DNA of 6,706 nt from an uncultured Oscillospiraceae bacterium. GTDB taxonomy: Bacteria; Bacillota; Clostridia; Oscillospirales; Oscillospiraceae. This document shows positions 1 to 6,442 of this stretch, piece by piece (the stretch's first letter is position 1; the number at the start of each line of letters is the position of its first letter). The stretch spans positions 1-6,706 of the forward strand of contig CAUBQU010000075.1 in assembly GCA_958438185.1 (NCBI GenBank). Reading direction: 5' to 3'. A model generated the notes under the pieces. It worked only from the letters and a program-made list of their open reading frames with translations. It was not told the origin of the DNA and searched no databases. Both the position numbers and the translations under genes were made by a program.

Positions 1-340
1 ACAGATACGTGTATTCCTTCCGGCAGCAGGAGCCGATGGCATTAAATCCGTCGTGAATTTCCCACGCGTCCCAGACAGCGATGTCCTGGGGCAGGTGGGT
101 GTTGAGGGCGTAGGAGATGCGCTCTGCCGGGATGCGAGAGTCGGTATGAAAATTCGCGATATAGCGCTTGGCATGGACCCCGGCGTCCGTTCGGCCGCAG
201 CCGGTGATATGCACCCGGTGGCCCAGGACCTTGGCGGCCGCGGCCTCCAGCGTTCCGGCGACGGTCACGGCGTTTTTCTGCACCTGCCAGCCGTGGTAGG
301 CTGTCCCCTCATAGCACAGCAAGAGGGCGATATTCCGCAT
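1..340 (-). CDS. truA: tRNA pseudouridine(38-40) synthase TruA, N-terminal part (cut by window edge)
   Basis: The first 113 codons are present; the rest lies beyond the left edge. TruA isomerises uridines 38-40 in the tRNA anticodon arm to pseudouridine in the cytoplasm. The N-terminus begins MRNIALLLCYEGTAYHGWQV, the usual first strand and YxGtxyhGWQ pattern. The catalytic signature GCGRTDAGVHA spans residues 47-57, with Asp52 as the expected nucleophile. A downstream CRKEYTY stretch near the cut end matches the family's R-K-x-Y-x-Y strand. The commonest form of the signature has Ser where Cys48 stands, a mild change. The start is fixed by AGGAGG at 349-354, eight bases before the ATG. That ribosome site overlaps the TAG stop of ecfT, so translation is probably coupled. 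truA following ecfT is the standard order in Firmicutes. Catalytic completeness cannot be judged from this fragment. Confidence 0.95.
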   Translation of the reverse strand, partial: MRNIALLLCYEGTAYHGWQVQKNAVTVAGTLEAAAAKVLGHRVHITGCGRTDAGVHAKRYIANFHTDSRIPAERISYALNTHLPQDIAVWDAWEIHDGFNAIGSCCRKEYTYL

Positions 341-352
341 ATTCCTCGCCTC

Positions 353-1156
353 CTAGTATCCAAAGCTGCGCAGGACGATGACGCCGGCCAGCAGCGCGGC
401 CGTCACAAGTCCGGCCCAGAGGTCCCGCATGCCGTAGCGCAGCTGCTTCATCCGGGTCCGCCCCGCGCCGCCGTGGTAGCAGCGGCACTCCATGGCCACC
501 GCCAGCTCGTCGGCCCGGCGGAACGCGCTGATAAACAGCGGCACGAGGATCGGCACCAGGGCTTTGGCCCGCTGGATGAGATGCCCGCTTTCAAAATCCG
601 CCCCCCGGGCCTTTTGGGCGGACATGATCTTATCCGTCTCCTCAATGAGTGTCGGGATAAAGCGCAGGGCGATGCACATCATCATGGACAGCTCATGGAT
701 CGGCACCTTGATTTTTTTCAGGGGGCTCAGAAGCAGCTCCAGCCCGTCCGTCAGCGCGATGGGGGAGGTGGTGTAGGTCAGAAGAAAGGTTCCCGTAATG
801 AGCATGATGATCCGCAGGATCATAAGGCTCGCCATGATGAGGCCCTCTTTTGTGATGGTGAAGATCCAGAAATGCACCAGGACGGTGCCCTGGGTGTAGA
901 ACAAATTCAAAAGCCCCGTCAGGACGATGATGATGAGCAGCGGCTTCAGCCCCCGCAAAATCACCTTCAGATGGACCCGCGAGATGCGGATGCAGGCGAC
1001 AAGAAAGACCAGCACCAGCCCGTAGGAGAAAAACGACTTTGCCAAAAACAGCGCCACGATAAAGGCGATGACGGCCAGCAGCTTTGTCCGCGGGTCAAGC
1101 CGGTGGATGAGGGTCTCGCCGGGGAAGTACTGCCCCAGGGTGATATCTTTAAGCAT
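353..1156 (-). CDS. ecfT: Energy-coupling factor transporter transmembrane protein EcfT
   Basis: This 267-residue membrane protein couples ATP hydrolysis by EcfA1/EcfA2 to exchangeable substrate-binding S proteins in vitamin and micronutrient import. Hydrophobic segments are visible at about residues 26-55, 71-88, 105-128 and 244-264. Between them lies the long cytoplasmic helical domain. The N-terminus has the family's LDPRTKLL (20-27). The first coupling-helix motif is intact, AQKARGAD with Ala-Arg-Gly at 183-185. The second, normally AMEARGY, reads AMECRCY, with Cys-Arg-Cys at 224-226: the key Arg is kept but both flanking residues are replaced. Length is typical. The ATG lies inside the end of ecfA2 (8-nt overlap), and its AGGAGG (1162-1167) is read as codons of ecfA2, indicating tight translational coupling. 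No S-component gene is nearby, consistent with a shared group II module. Confidence 0.95.
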   Translation of the reverse strand: MLKDITLGQYFPGETLIHRLDPRTKLLAVIAFIVALFLAKSFFSYGLVLVFLVACIRISRVHLKVILRGLKPLLIIIVLTGLLNLFYTQGTVLVHFWIFTITKEGLIMASLMILRIIMLITGTFLLTYTTSPIALTDGLELLLSPLKKIKVPIHELSMMMCIALRFIPTLIEETDKIMSAQKARGADFESGHLIQRAKALVPILVPLFISAFRRADELAVAMECRCYHGGAGRTRMKQLRYGMRDLWAGLVTAALLAGVIVLRSFGY

Positions 1157-2012
1157 GGGGGCCTCCTTTGCGCGCGGTCAGCGCCTGCACCGCCTGGTCG
1201 ACGGTGAAGATCCCGGCGTCGAGGTCCAGCCCCATATGGCGCAGCGCCAAAATGACCCGGTTCACCTGGGGCACATCCAGCCCCATGGCTGCCAGCTCCT
1301 CCGCATGGGCGAAGACCTCCGGCGGCGTGCCCTGCATGGCGATGGCCCCGTCGTTCATGACGAGCAGCCGGTCCGCGATGACCGCCACGTCCTCCATGCT
1401 GTGGGTGACCATCAGGATGGCCGCGTTCTGCGCCTGCTGATAGGCGCGGATGTTCTCTAAAATTTGCTTTTGCCCCACCGGGTCCAGCCCCGCCGTCGGC
1501 TCATCGAGGATGAGAACCTCCGGCTCCATGGCGATGACGCCTGCGATGGCCACCCGGCGCTTTTGCCCGCCGGAGAGCTCAAAGGGGGATTTTTTCAAAA
1601 GCGCCTCCGGCAGGCCGACAAAGCCGCTGGCCCGCAGTACGCGCCGGTGAATTTCGTCCTGGTCCAGGCCCATGTTCTTGGGCCCAAAGGCGATGTCCTT
1701 ATAGACCGTCTCTTCAAAAAGCTGGTACTCCGGGTACTGGAACACCAGCCCGATTTGGAACCGGGTCTGACGGATTGTCGCCGTACTCTCCCAGATGTTT
1801 TTCCCGTGGAAGAGAATTTCCCCCGAAGTCGGCTTGAGCAGGCCGTTCAGGTGCTGGATCAGCGTGGATTTCCCGGAGCCAGTGTGGCCGATAAGGCCGA
1901 TAAACTCTCCCGGCTCGACGGTGAAGCTGACATGTTCGATGGCGGCATGCTCAAAGGGCGTGCCGATACTGTAGATATGCGTCAAATCGTTGACGGCAAG
2001 CATAGGCGCCAA
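1149..2012 (-). CDS. ecfA2: Energy-coupling factor transporter ATP-binding protein EcfA2
   Basis: This 287-residue cytoplasmic ABC ATPase forms a heterodimer with EcfA1 beneath EcfT. All nucleotide-binding elements are intact: Walker A GHTGSGKST (42-50), Q-loop Gln92 in FQYPEYQLF, signature LSGGQ (146-150), Walker B VLILDEP (166-172) with catalytic Glu171, D-loop AGLDP, and switch His204. The phrase FQYPEYQLFEETVYKDIAFGPKN is spread over 91-113 and is diagnostic of the A2 rather than the A1 subunit (key residues Y93, Y96, E100). A C-terminal extension (about 240-287) with DVPQV is typical of ECF ATPases. The start is TTG at 2010-2012; an ATG at 2001-2003 (residue 4) is the alternative. GGAGGA at 2020-2025 is 7 nt from the TTG but 16 nt from the ATG, which favours TTG. 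The stop lies inside ecfT. Confidence 0.95.
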   Translation of the reverse strand: MAPMLAVNDLTHIYSIGTPFEHAAIEHVSFTVEPGEFIGLIGHTGSGKSTLIQHLNGLLKPTSGEILFHGKNIWESTATIRQTRFQIGLVFQYPEYQLFEETVYKDIAFGPKNMGLDQDEIHRRVLRASGFVGLPEALLKKSPFELSGGQKRRVAIAGVIAMEPEVLILDEPTAGLDPVGQKQILENIRAYQQAQNAAILMVTHSMEDVAVIADRLLVMNDGAIAMQGTPPEVFAHAEELAAMGLDVPQVNRVILALRHMGLDLDAGIFTVDQAVQALTARKGGPHA

Positions 2013-2019
2013 TGTGGTT

Positions 2020-2025
2020 TCCTCC
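2020..2025 (-). promoter_or_regulatory. Ribosome binding site that decides the ecfA2 TTG start
   Basis: On the minus strand GGAGGA ends seven bases before a TTG codon and sixteen before the first in-frame ATG. The usual Shine-Dalgarno spacing therefore selects the rare TTG as the start, adding three residues (Met-Ala-Pro). It lies in the 24-nt gap between ecfA1 and ecfA2. A TTG start commonly lowers initiation, which could tune EcfA2 relative to EcfA1; that last point is inference. Confidence 0.7.
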
Positions 2026-2036
2026 GAATCTGTTTG

Positions 2037-2882
2037 TCAGGCCTCCAGCCAAGTGTGAAGTGCCTGCGCGCATTCCGTGACCGAGAGTGCATCCAGGGGC
2101 AGGTCATAGCCCATGGACCGCAGCCGGTAGAGCAGCTGCGTTGTCTGCGGGACGGTCAGCCCCGCCTGCTGCAATTTTTCCACCTGGGTGAAGACCTCCT
2201 TGGGCGTCCCGTCGCACAGGATGCGCCCCGTCTCCATGGCGATGACCCGGTCCGCCTGGGCCGCCTCGTCCATATGGTGGGTGATGAGAATAATCGTAAT
2301 GCCCACCTCTCGGTTCAGCCGCCGGACGGTCTGCAGCACATCGCGTCGGCCCTGGGGGTCGAGCATGGCTGTCGGCTCGTCGAGGACGATGCACTTGGGC
2401 CGCATGGCGATGACCCCGGCGATGGCGATGCGCTGCTTTTGCCCGCCGGAGAGCAGATGCGGTGCGTGGGTGCGGTATTCATACATGCCGACCTGCCGCA
2501 GCGCGTCGTCCACCCGCTGGCGGATCTCCGCCGGGGCGACGCCGAGGTTCTCCGGTGCGAAGGCGATGTCCTCCTCCACGACATTGGCCACGATCTGGTT
2601 ATCCGGGTTCTGAAAGACCATCCCGACGCTGCGGCGAATCTCCAGCAGCAGCGCTTCGTCCCGCGTGTCCATCCCGTAGACCTGGACGCTGCCGCCGCTG
2701 GGCAGCAGGATCGCGTTAAAATGTTTGGCCAGGGTGGATTTCCCGCAGCCGTTGTGCCCGAGAATGGCGACGAAGCTGCCGTGGGGGATCGTCAGGTCCA
2801 GCCCCTGGAAAATATCCGTGACGGCCTCGCCCTCCGTGGCGGGGTACGTATAGTGAAGGTCTGTGACTTGCAGTGTTTCCAT
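2037..2882 (-). CDS. ecfA1: Energy-coupling factor transporter ATP-binding protein EcfA1
   Basis: This 281-residue ABC ATPase is the partner of EcfA2 in the shared ECF module. Motifs in order: Walker A GHNGCGKST (42-50; most relatives have Ser where Cys46 stands), Q-loop Gln91 in VFQNPDNQIVANVVEEDIAF (A1-type), signature LSGGQ (144-148), Walker B CIVLDEP (164-170) with Glu169, TAMLDP D-loop (171-176), and switch His202. The A1 identity rests on the FQNPDNQ and TAMLDP phrases and on its position as the first of the two ATPases. The DIAFAPENLG stretch has Ala where FGPENLG is usual. The ATG is preceded by only a weak ribosome site (GGA at 2891-2893, 8 nt away). It starts 12 nt after the methyltransferase stop, so coupling to the upstream gene probably helps its translation. 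The stop is TGA, 24 nt before ecfA2. Confidence 0.95.
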   Translation of the reverse strand: METLQVTDLHYTYPATEGEAVTDIFQGLDLTIPHGSFVAILGHNGCGKSTLAKHFNAILLPSGGSVQVYGMDTRDEALLLEIRRSVGMVFQNPDNQIVANVVEEDIAFAPENLGVAPAEIRQRVDDALRQVGMYEYRTHAPHLLSGGQKQRIAIAGVIAMRPKCIVLDEPTAMLDPQGRRDVLQTVRRLNREVGITIILITHHMDEAAQADRVIAMETGRILCDGTPKEVFTQVEKLQQAGLTVPQTTQLLYRLRSMGYDLPLDALSVTECAQALHTWLEA

Positions 2883-2894
2883 AAGTGTTTTCCG

Positions 2895-3761
2895 TTAATC
2901 CTTTTTTGGTTCCCAGCGGCCTGTCGCGCCGCAGGGGAGGGTCAGGCCCGATGTCACTGGCAGGCCGAGCTCGTCGCAGCAGCTGCCGCCGCCGAAGCGG
3001 GGAGTATAGACACTGTCCATAATGCAGCCCAGGACACTGGGTGCAAGCCCCGTTGTATAAGAGTTGATGATGACGAACAGCGGCGAATCCGAAAGCACCC
3101 CCGCCGTCAGCTGGACGAAGTCGAACAGGTCCTTCTCCAGCTTCCAGATCTCCCCGGAGGGGCCTCGGCCATAGGACGGCGGGTCCATGATGATGGCGTC
3201 ATAGCGCCGCCCCCGGCGGATCTCCCGCTCGACAAATTTACCGCAGTCGTCAATGATCCAGCGGATGGGTGCGCCCTCCAGCCCGGAGGACTTGGCATTC
3301 TCCCGGGCCCAGGCGACCATACCCTTGGCCGCGTCCACATGGCAGACCTCCGCCCCAGCTGCCGCCGCCGCCAGCGTTGCGCCGCCGGTATAGGCAAAGA
3401 GGTTCAGAACCCGAATGGGCCGCCCCGCCGTGCGGATCTTCTCCATAATATAATCCCAGTTGGCCGCCTGCTCCGGGAAGACACCGGTGTGCTTGAAATT
3501 CATCGGCTTGACGTTGAAGGTCAGCGGCCCGTACTGAATCTGCCAGCGATCCGGCAGGTGATGCGCCGACCATTTGCCGCCGCCGGTGGATGAGCGGGCA
3601 TAGCGGGCGTCGTGGTGCCGCCAGCGCGCATCGCGCCGGGGGCTGCGCCAGATCACCTGGGGGTCTGGCCGGACCAGGATGTAGCGGCCCCAGCGCTCCA
3701 GCTTTTCGCCGTCGCTGGTGTCGAGCACCTCATAGTCCCTCCATTTATCTGCGATCCACAT
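2895..3761 (-). CDS. Class I SAM-dependent methyltransferase, RlmI/RlmK-like family, probable RNA methyltransferase
   Basis: This 288-residue protein has a Rossmann-type methyltransferase core. Motif I is VLNLFAYTGGATL (118-130), the SAM ribose-binding acid is probably Asp143 (CHVDAAKG), there is an acidic IIDDC at 169-173, and motif IV is DPPSYGRGP (193-201). The N-terminal 80 residues (ERWGRYILVRPDPQVIW, then a basic stretch) are not an obvious PUA domain. The NFKHTGVFPEQ stretch (88-98) just before the core is characteristic of this clostridial subfamily. Where m5C enzymes such as RlmI carry a catalytic Cys, it has FVIINSYTTGL, so an N- or O-methylation, or another target, is more likely than C5 of cytosine. 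That is inference; the substrate is unknown. The ATG has AGAGGA at 3771-3776, nine bases upstream. It sits 24 nt after the PBP stop and 12 nt before ecfA1. Confidence 0.85.
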   Translation of the reverse strand: MWIADKWRDYEVLDTSDGEKLERWGRYILVRPDPQVIWRSPRRDARWRHHDARYARSSTGGGKWSAHHLPDRWQIQYGPLTFNVKPMNFKHTGVFPEQAANWDYIMEKIRTAGRPIRVLNLFAYTGGATLAAAAAGAEVCHVDAAKGMVAWARENAKSSGLEGAPIRWIIDDCGKFVEREIRRGRRYDAIIMDPPSYGRGPSGEIWKLEKDLFDFVQLTAGVLSDSPLFVIINSYTTGLAPSVLGCIMDSVYTPRFGGGSCCDELGLPVTSGLTLPCGATGRWEPKKD

Positions 3762-3785
3762 AGTTATAAATCCTCTGTTTCTGTT

Positions 3786-6401
3786 TTAACGCGTGTGTTC
3801 CGACGTGTCCGGGGGCTCCGATTCCCCGTCGTCGCCATCGTCGTCGCCATCGACGTTTTCCTCCGGCTTCGTCGCCTCGGCGACGGTATGAGCGTTATGC
3901 ACCGTACAGGTGCCATAGCTGCTGCCCTGGTAGACAGAGCCGGTGATGACTGAGTTGCCGGGCATTCGGGCGCAATACTCATTGGCGATTCCATGCCCGC
4001 CAGTGCACCATTGCACCGTGTGGTGACCGGTGCAATATTCTGTCGGTACATCGTCGGCGAACATCTGCTGTCTGACAGCGCCGTTGCCGGAGATGTCCAG
4101 CGCGCAGGCTGCGGAGGCAAGCAATCCGCTCTTGGTGCAGATGGTGACGGTCTTCATATTACCAGCGTCGAAGAATGGCTTGTTCTCCAGTCCCTCATGG
4201 AGCTTGGCCATGACCCGCCGCCACATGACGATGGCCGGGTTCGTCCGGTTGCCCGTCAGGATGATCTCATCCTGGGAGTCAAAGCCGCACCAGACGCACG
4301 CGGTGTAGTACGGCGTGTAACCAGCAAAGTAACGGTCGTGGTCGTCGGACGTCGTACCGGTCTTACCGGCGACATTCATGCCCGTCAGCCGGGCCGGAGT
4401 GCCGGTACCGGCGTTGACGGCGTTCTGCAGGAGCATCGTCATATTCCACGCCGTCGTCTTTTTCATGGCGTTGTGGGTCTTCTGCGTGTTATCCAGGACA
4501 ACATTGCCCTGGCTGTCCAAAACCTTGACATACGTCCGGGCGTACCGGTAGACGCCGTTGTTTGGGAAGGTGGCGTAGGCCGTCGTCATCTCGCGGACGG
4601 TCACGCCTTTGGTCAGCGCGCCCAGGGCCAGCGGGGCCAGGGCGACGTCGGTATACTGCTTGCCGTCGATATTTTCTTTTTCCACCAGGGTGTTCATTCC
4701 CAGCTTTTCTGTCGCAAAGGCGAAGCTCTTTTCAACGCCCAGGTCCGCCAGGACCTTGACGGCGACAGTGTTGAGCGATTTTGCCACCGCGACGGAGACA
4801 GTCGTCGCGCCGGAGTAGGTGTTTGACTGGTTCTTCGGCCAGTTGTCCTTATACGGGGAGTCCGCATAGACGGAGTAAGGGGTGATTGTCCCGGCGTCCA
4901 GCGCGGGGGCGTAGACCGTCAGCGGCTTGATGGAGGAGCCGGGGGAGCGCATACTCTGGGTCGCCCGGTTCAGGGTCAGAGAGCCCTCTTTCTTGCCGAC
5001 GCCGCCCGCCATGCCGACGATATCGCCGGACTCATTGTCGACGACGACGATGGCCGATTGCAGCTGCTGGGCGCTGGTCGTCGTGGGAACATTGGCCAGG
5101 TCCTCATAGACGGCGTCCACTGCCGCCTGGACCGTCGGGTCGATGGTGGCGTAGATCGTGTAACCGCCGGTCTTGACCATCGTCTCGCAGGTCTCCAGGT
5201 CATAGCCCGTCAGCTCCGCCAGATCCTCGGAGACATCGCGGAACACGGTATCGACAAAGTAGGAGTAATCCCGCTCCGCTTCCTTGCCGTCATCCGGGTC
5301 GATGGAGGCGCCGCAGTTGGGGCAGTAATACAGGGTATAGCTGGTGGGGACAATGAGGGAGTCCGTGCTCTCGCCGTTTGCCTCGGCCTGCTGCTGGGCC
5401 TGGGCCAGCAGAGCCTCCCGCTCGGCTTCGGTATACTCGACCGTCTCCGTCTTCAGAGAGTATTCGCCCGTCTCTGTGCCGCAGCTGGGACAGGTGTAGA
5501 GATCCTCGGCGCTGCCGTTCTGGAAGACCATCTTCTGGGCGACGGCCTCGTCATACGTGGCCTGGTCGATGAGCTCCTGGTCCAGCATTTCCTTCAGAAT
5601 GACCAGCTGACGCTCCCGGTTTTTCTCCGGGTGCAGGTACGGGTCGTAGCGGTAGGGGTTGTTCGTAATGCCGATGAGGCAGGCACACTCGGCCACGGTC
5701 AGCTCATCAAGCCCCTTGGCAAAGTAGACATTGGCCGCGCTCTTGACCCCGTAGCAGCCCTCACCCAGGTAGATCGTGTTGAGGTACCAGGTCATGATCT
5801 CGTCTTTCGTGTATTTCTTTTCAAATTCCAGAGCCCGGAAAATCTCCAGCAGCTTTCGGCGGACAGTGATATCGTCGTCACTGGAGAGGTTCTTGATGAG
5901 CTGCTGCGTGATGGTCGAGCCGCCGAAGGCGTCGTTGCCGACGAAGAGGTTCAGAGAAGCGGAGATCGTCCGCTTCCAGTCGACGCCCTGGTGCTGGTAA
6001 AAGCGCTTGTCCTCAATGGCGATGGCGGCGTTGACCAGCGTCTCCGGGATCTCGTCGTGGTCGGCCCAGATGCGGTTTTCCGTCGAGTAGAGCCGCTGCA
6101 GCTGCTTCCACTGGCCGTCGGACTTGTCCTCATAATAGACATAGGACGTCTGGTTCAGACTGATGCCGTCCAGCGAATAGTTGGACTGGGTCAGCACATC
6201 GTGCTGCAGATAGTTGGCAAACAGAACGCTGAAAATAATGCCGGTGCACAGCACGACGAGCAGCAGCGTCCCAACGATGCCGAAGATCAGCTTGATGAGA
6301 GAGCCTGCGCCGTGCAGCGCCGTCTGAGAAGCGCTCCGGTGCTGTCGCTCTTCCGTGCGGGGCACCCGGACACTGTCTTGTTTTTTCTTGCGGTCAGCCA
6401 T
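3786..6401 (-). CDS. Class A (bifunctional) penicillin-binding protein, PBP1A family, with Cys-rich insertion and tail
   Basis: This 871-residue enzyme polymerises glycan strands and cross-links stem peptides outside the membrane. In order it has a basic cytoplasmic tail (1-35), a membrane anchor (about 36-64) and a GT51 glycosyltransferase domain. That domain shows EDKRFYQHQG (130-139, catalytic Glu130), GGSTITQQLIKNL (160-172), RRKLLE (181-186) and YLNTIYLGEG (206-215). The transpeptidase domain has SSIK (489-492, nucleophile Ser489), SLN (542-544) and KTGTT (680-684), so both activities look intact. Between the domains (about 297-380) is an insertion with CPSC (304-307) and CPNC (360-363) separated by a charged, Gln/Ala-rich helix-like stretch. 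Another CxxC lies at 702-705. The tail (749-841) contains two copies of a Cys/His unit, followed by an acidic end. GGAGGT (6408-6413), six bases before the ATG, supports the start. It is apparently the first gene of the operon. Symbols such as pbpA or ponA are not assigned because usage differs among genera. Confidence 0.95.
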   Translation of the reverse strand: MADRKKKQDSVRVPRTEERQHRSASQTALHGAGSLIKLIFGIVGTLLLVVLCTGIIFSVLFANYLQHDVLTQSNYSLDGISLNQTSYVYYEDKSDGQWKQLQRLYSTENRIWADHDEIPETLVNAAIAIEDKRFYQHQGVDWKRTISASLNLFVGNDAFGGSTITQQLIKNLSSDDDITVRRKLLEIFRALEFEKKYTKDEIMTWYLNTIYLGEGCYGVKSAANVYFAKGLDELTVAECACLIGITNNPYRYDPYLHPEKNRERQLVILKEMLDQELIDQATYDEAVAQKMVFQNGSAEDLYTCPSCGTETGEYSLKTETVEYTEAEREALLAQAQQQAEANGESTDSLIVPTSYTLYYCPNCGASIDPDDGKEAERDYSYFVDTVFRDVSEDLAELTGYDLETCETMVKTGGYTIYATIDPTVQAAVDAVYEDLANVPTTTSAQQLQSAIVVVDNESGDIVGMAGGVGKKEGSLTLNRATQSMRSPGSSIKPLTVYAPALDAGTITPYSVYADSPYKDNWPKNQSNTYSGATTVSVAVAKSLNTVAVKVLADLGVEKSFAFATEKLGMNTLVEKENIDGKQYTDVALAPLALGALTKGVTVREMTTAYATFPNNGVYRYARTYVKVLDSQGNVVLDNTQKTHNAMKKTTAWNMTMLLQNAVNAGTGTPARLTGMNVAGKTGTTSDDHDRYFAGYTPYYTACVWCGFDSQDEIILTGNRTNPAIVMWRRVMAKLHEGLENKPFFDAGNMKTVTICTKSGLLASAACALDISGNGAVRQQMFADDVPTEYCTGHHTVQWCTGGHGIANEYCARMPGNSVITGSVYQGSSYGTCTVHNAHTVAEATKPEENVDGDDDGDDGESEPPDTSEHTR
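3828..3851 (-). repeat. Perfect 12-bp tandem repeat (x2) in the acidic tail of the PBP gene
   Basis: The plus-strand unit GTCGTCGCCATC occurs at 3828-3839 and again at 3840-3851. In frame it encodes the DGDDDGDD part of the low-complexity end (about residues 847-871, rich in Asp, Glu, Pro and Ser). Because the unit is a multiple of three, copy-number change would alter the tail length without a frameshift. Confidence 0.75.
3879..4157 (-). repeat. Two diverged tandem Cys/His units in the PBP C-terminal tail
   Basis: Unit A covers residues 749-794 and unit B residues 795-841. Cysteines fall at 755, 766 and 790, with His793, in A, and at 799, 810 and 832, with His835, in B. The patterns are C-x10-C-x23-C-x2-H and C-x10-C-x21-C-x2-H. 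Other shared positions are the TV before the first Cys, Thr after it, a Gly-x-x-Ala turn before the second Cys, and CTGH/CTVH at the end. Unit A resembles the C..SG.LA...C tail known from clostridial PBP1A proteins. Unit B looks like an internal duplication that has diverged. Confidence 0.65.
5262..5513 (-). other. PBP segment encoding a split zinc-ribbon-like insertion (two CPxC knuckles)
   Basis: PBP residues 297-380 lie between the glycosyltransferase domain and the start of the transpeptidase region. They contain YTCPSCGTETG and, 53 residues later, YYCPNCGASIDP. Each looks like one half of a four-cysteine zinc ribbon. The intervening stretch (about 320-345; EAEREALLAQAQQQAEAN) is charged and probably helical. 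The four cysteines are directly visible; metal binding, or alternatively disulfide formation outside the cell, is inference. Confidence 0.7.
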
Positions 6402-6422
6402 TGCGTTACCTCCAAACGGCCG

Positions 6423-6442
6423 CCCCGGCAGCTCTGCCGGAG
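6423..6442 (-). promoter_or_regulatory. Eight-base-pair hairpin just upstream of the PBP ribosome binding site
   Basis: On the minus strand CTCCGGCA and TGCCGGGG form an 8-bp stem (one G-T wobble) around a GAGC tetraloop. It ends about ten bases before the GGAGGT at 6408-6413. A stem this stable and this close to the ribosome site could influence translation or mRNA stability, or be a protein-binding site. No T-tract follows, so it is not a terminator. Confidence 0.4.

Noticed and set aside
53..1207. A 384-codon open frame on the plus strand
   Set aside because: It is antisense to truA and ecfT, both securely identified, and has the low-complexity His/Gln/Arg composition typical of such shadows.
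1149..2882. ecfA1/ecfA2 as a recent tandem duplication
   Set aside because: Each protein carries the distinct diagnostic phrases of its own subfamily (FQNPDNQ versus FQYPEYQ), showing an ancient split rather than a local duplication.
1464..3593. A 709-codon open frame on the plus strand
   Set aside because: It runs antisense through ecfA2, ecfA1 and the methyltransferase, which all have intact family motifs. The product is Arg/Gln/His/Pro-rich with no recognisable domain. Long antisense frames are expected in GC-rich coding DNA.
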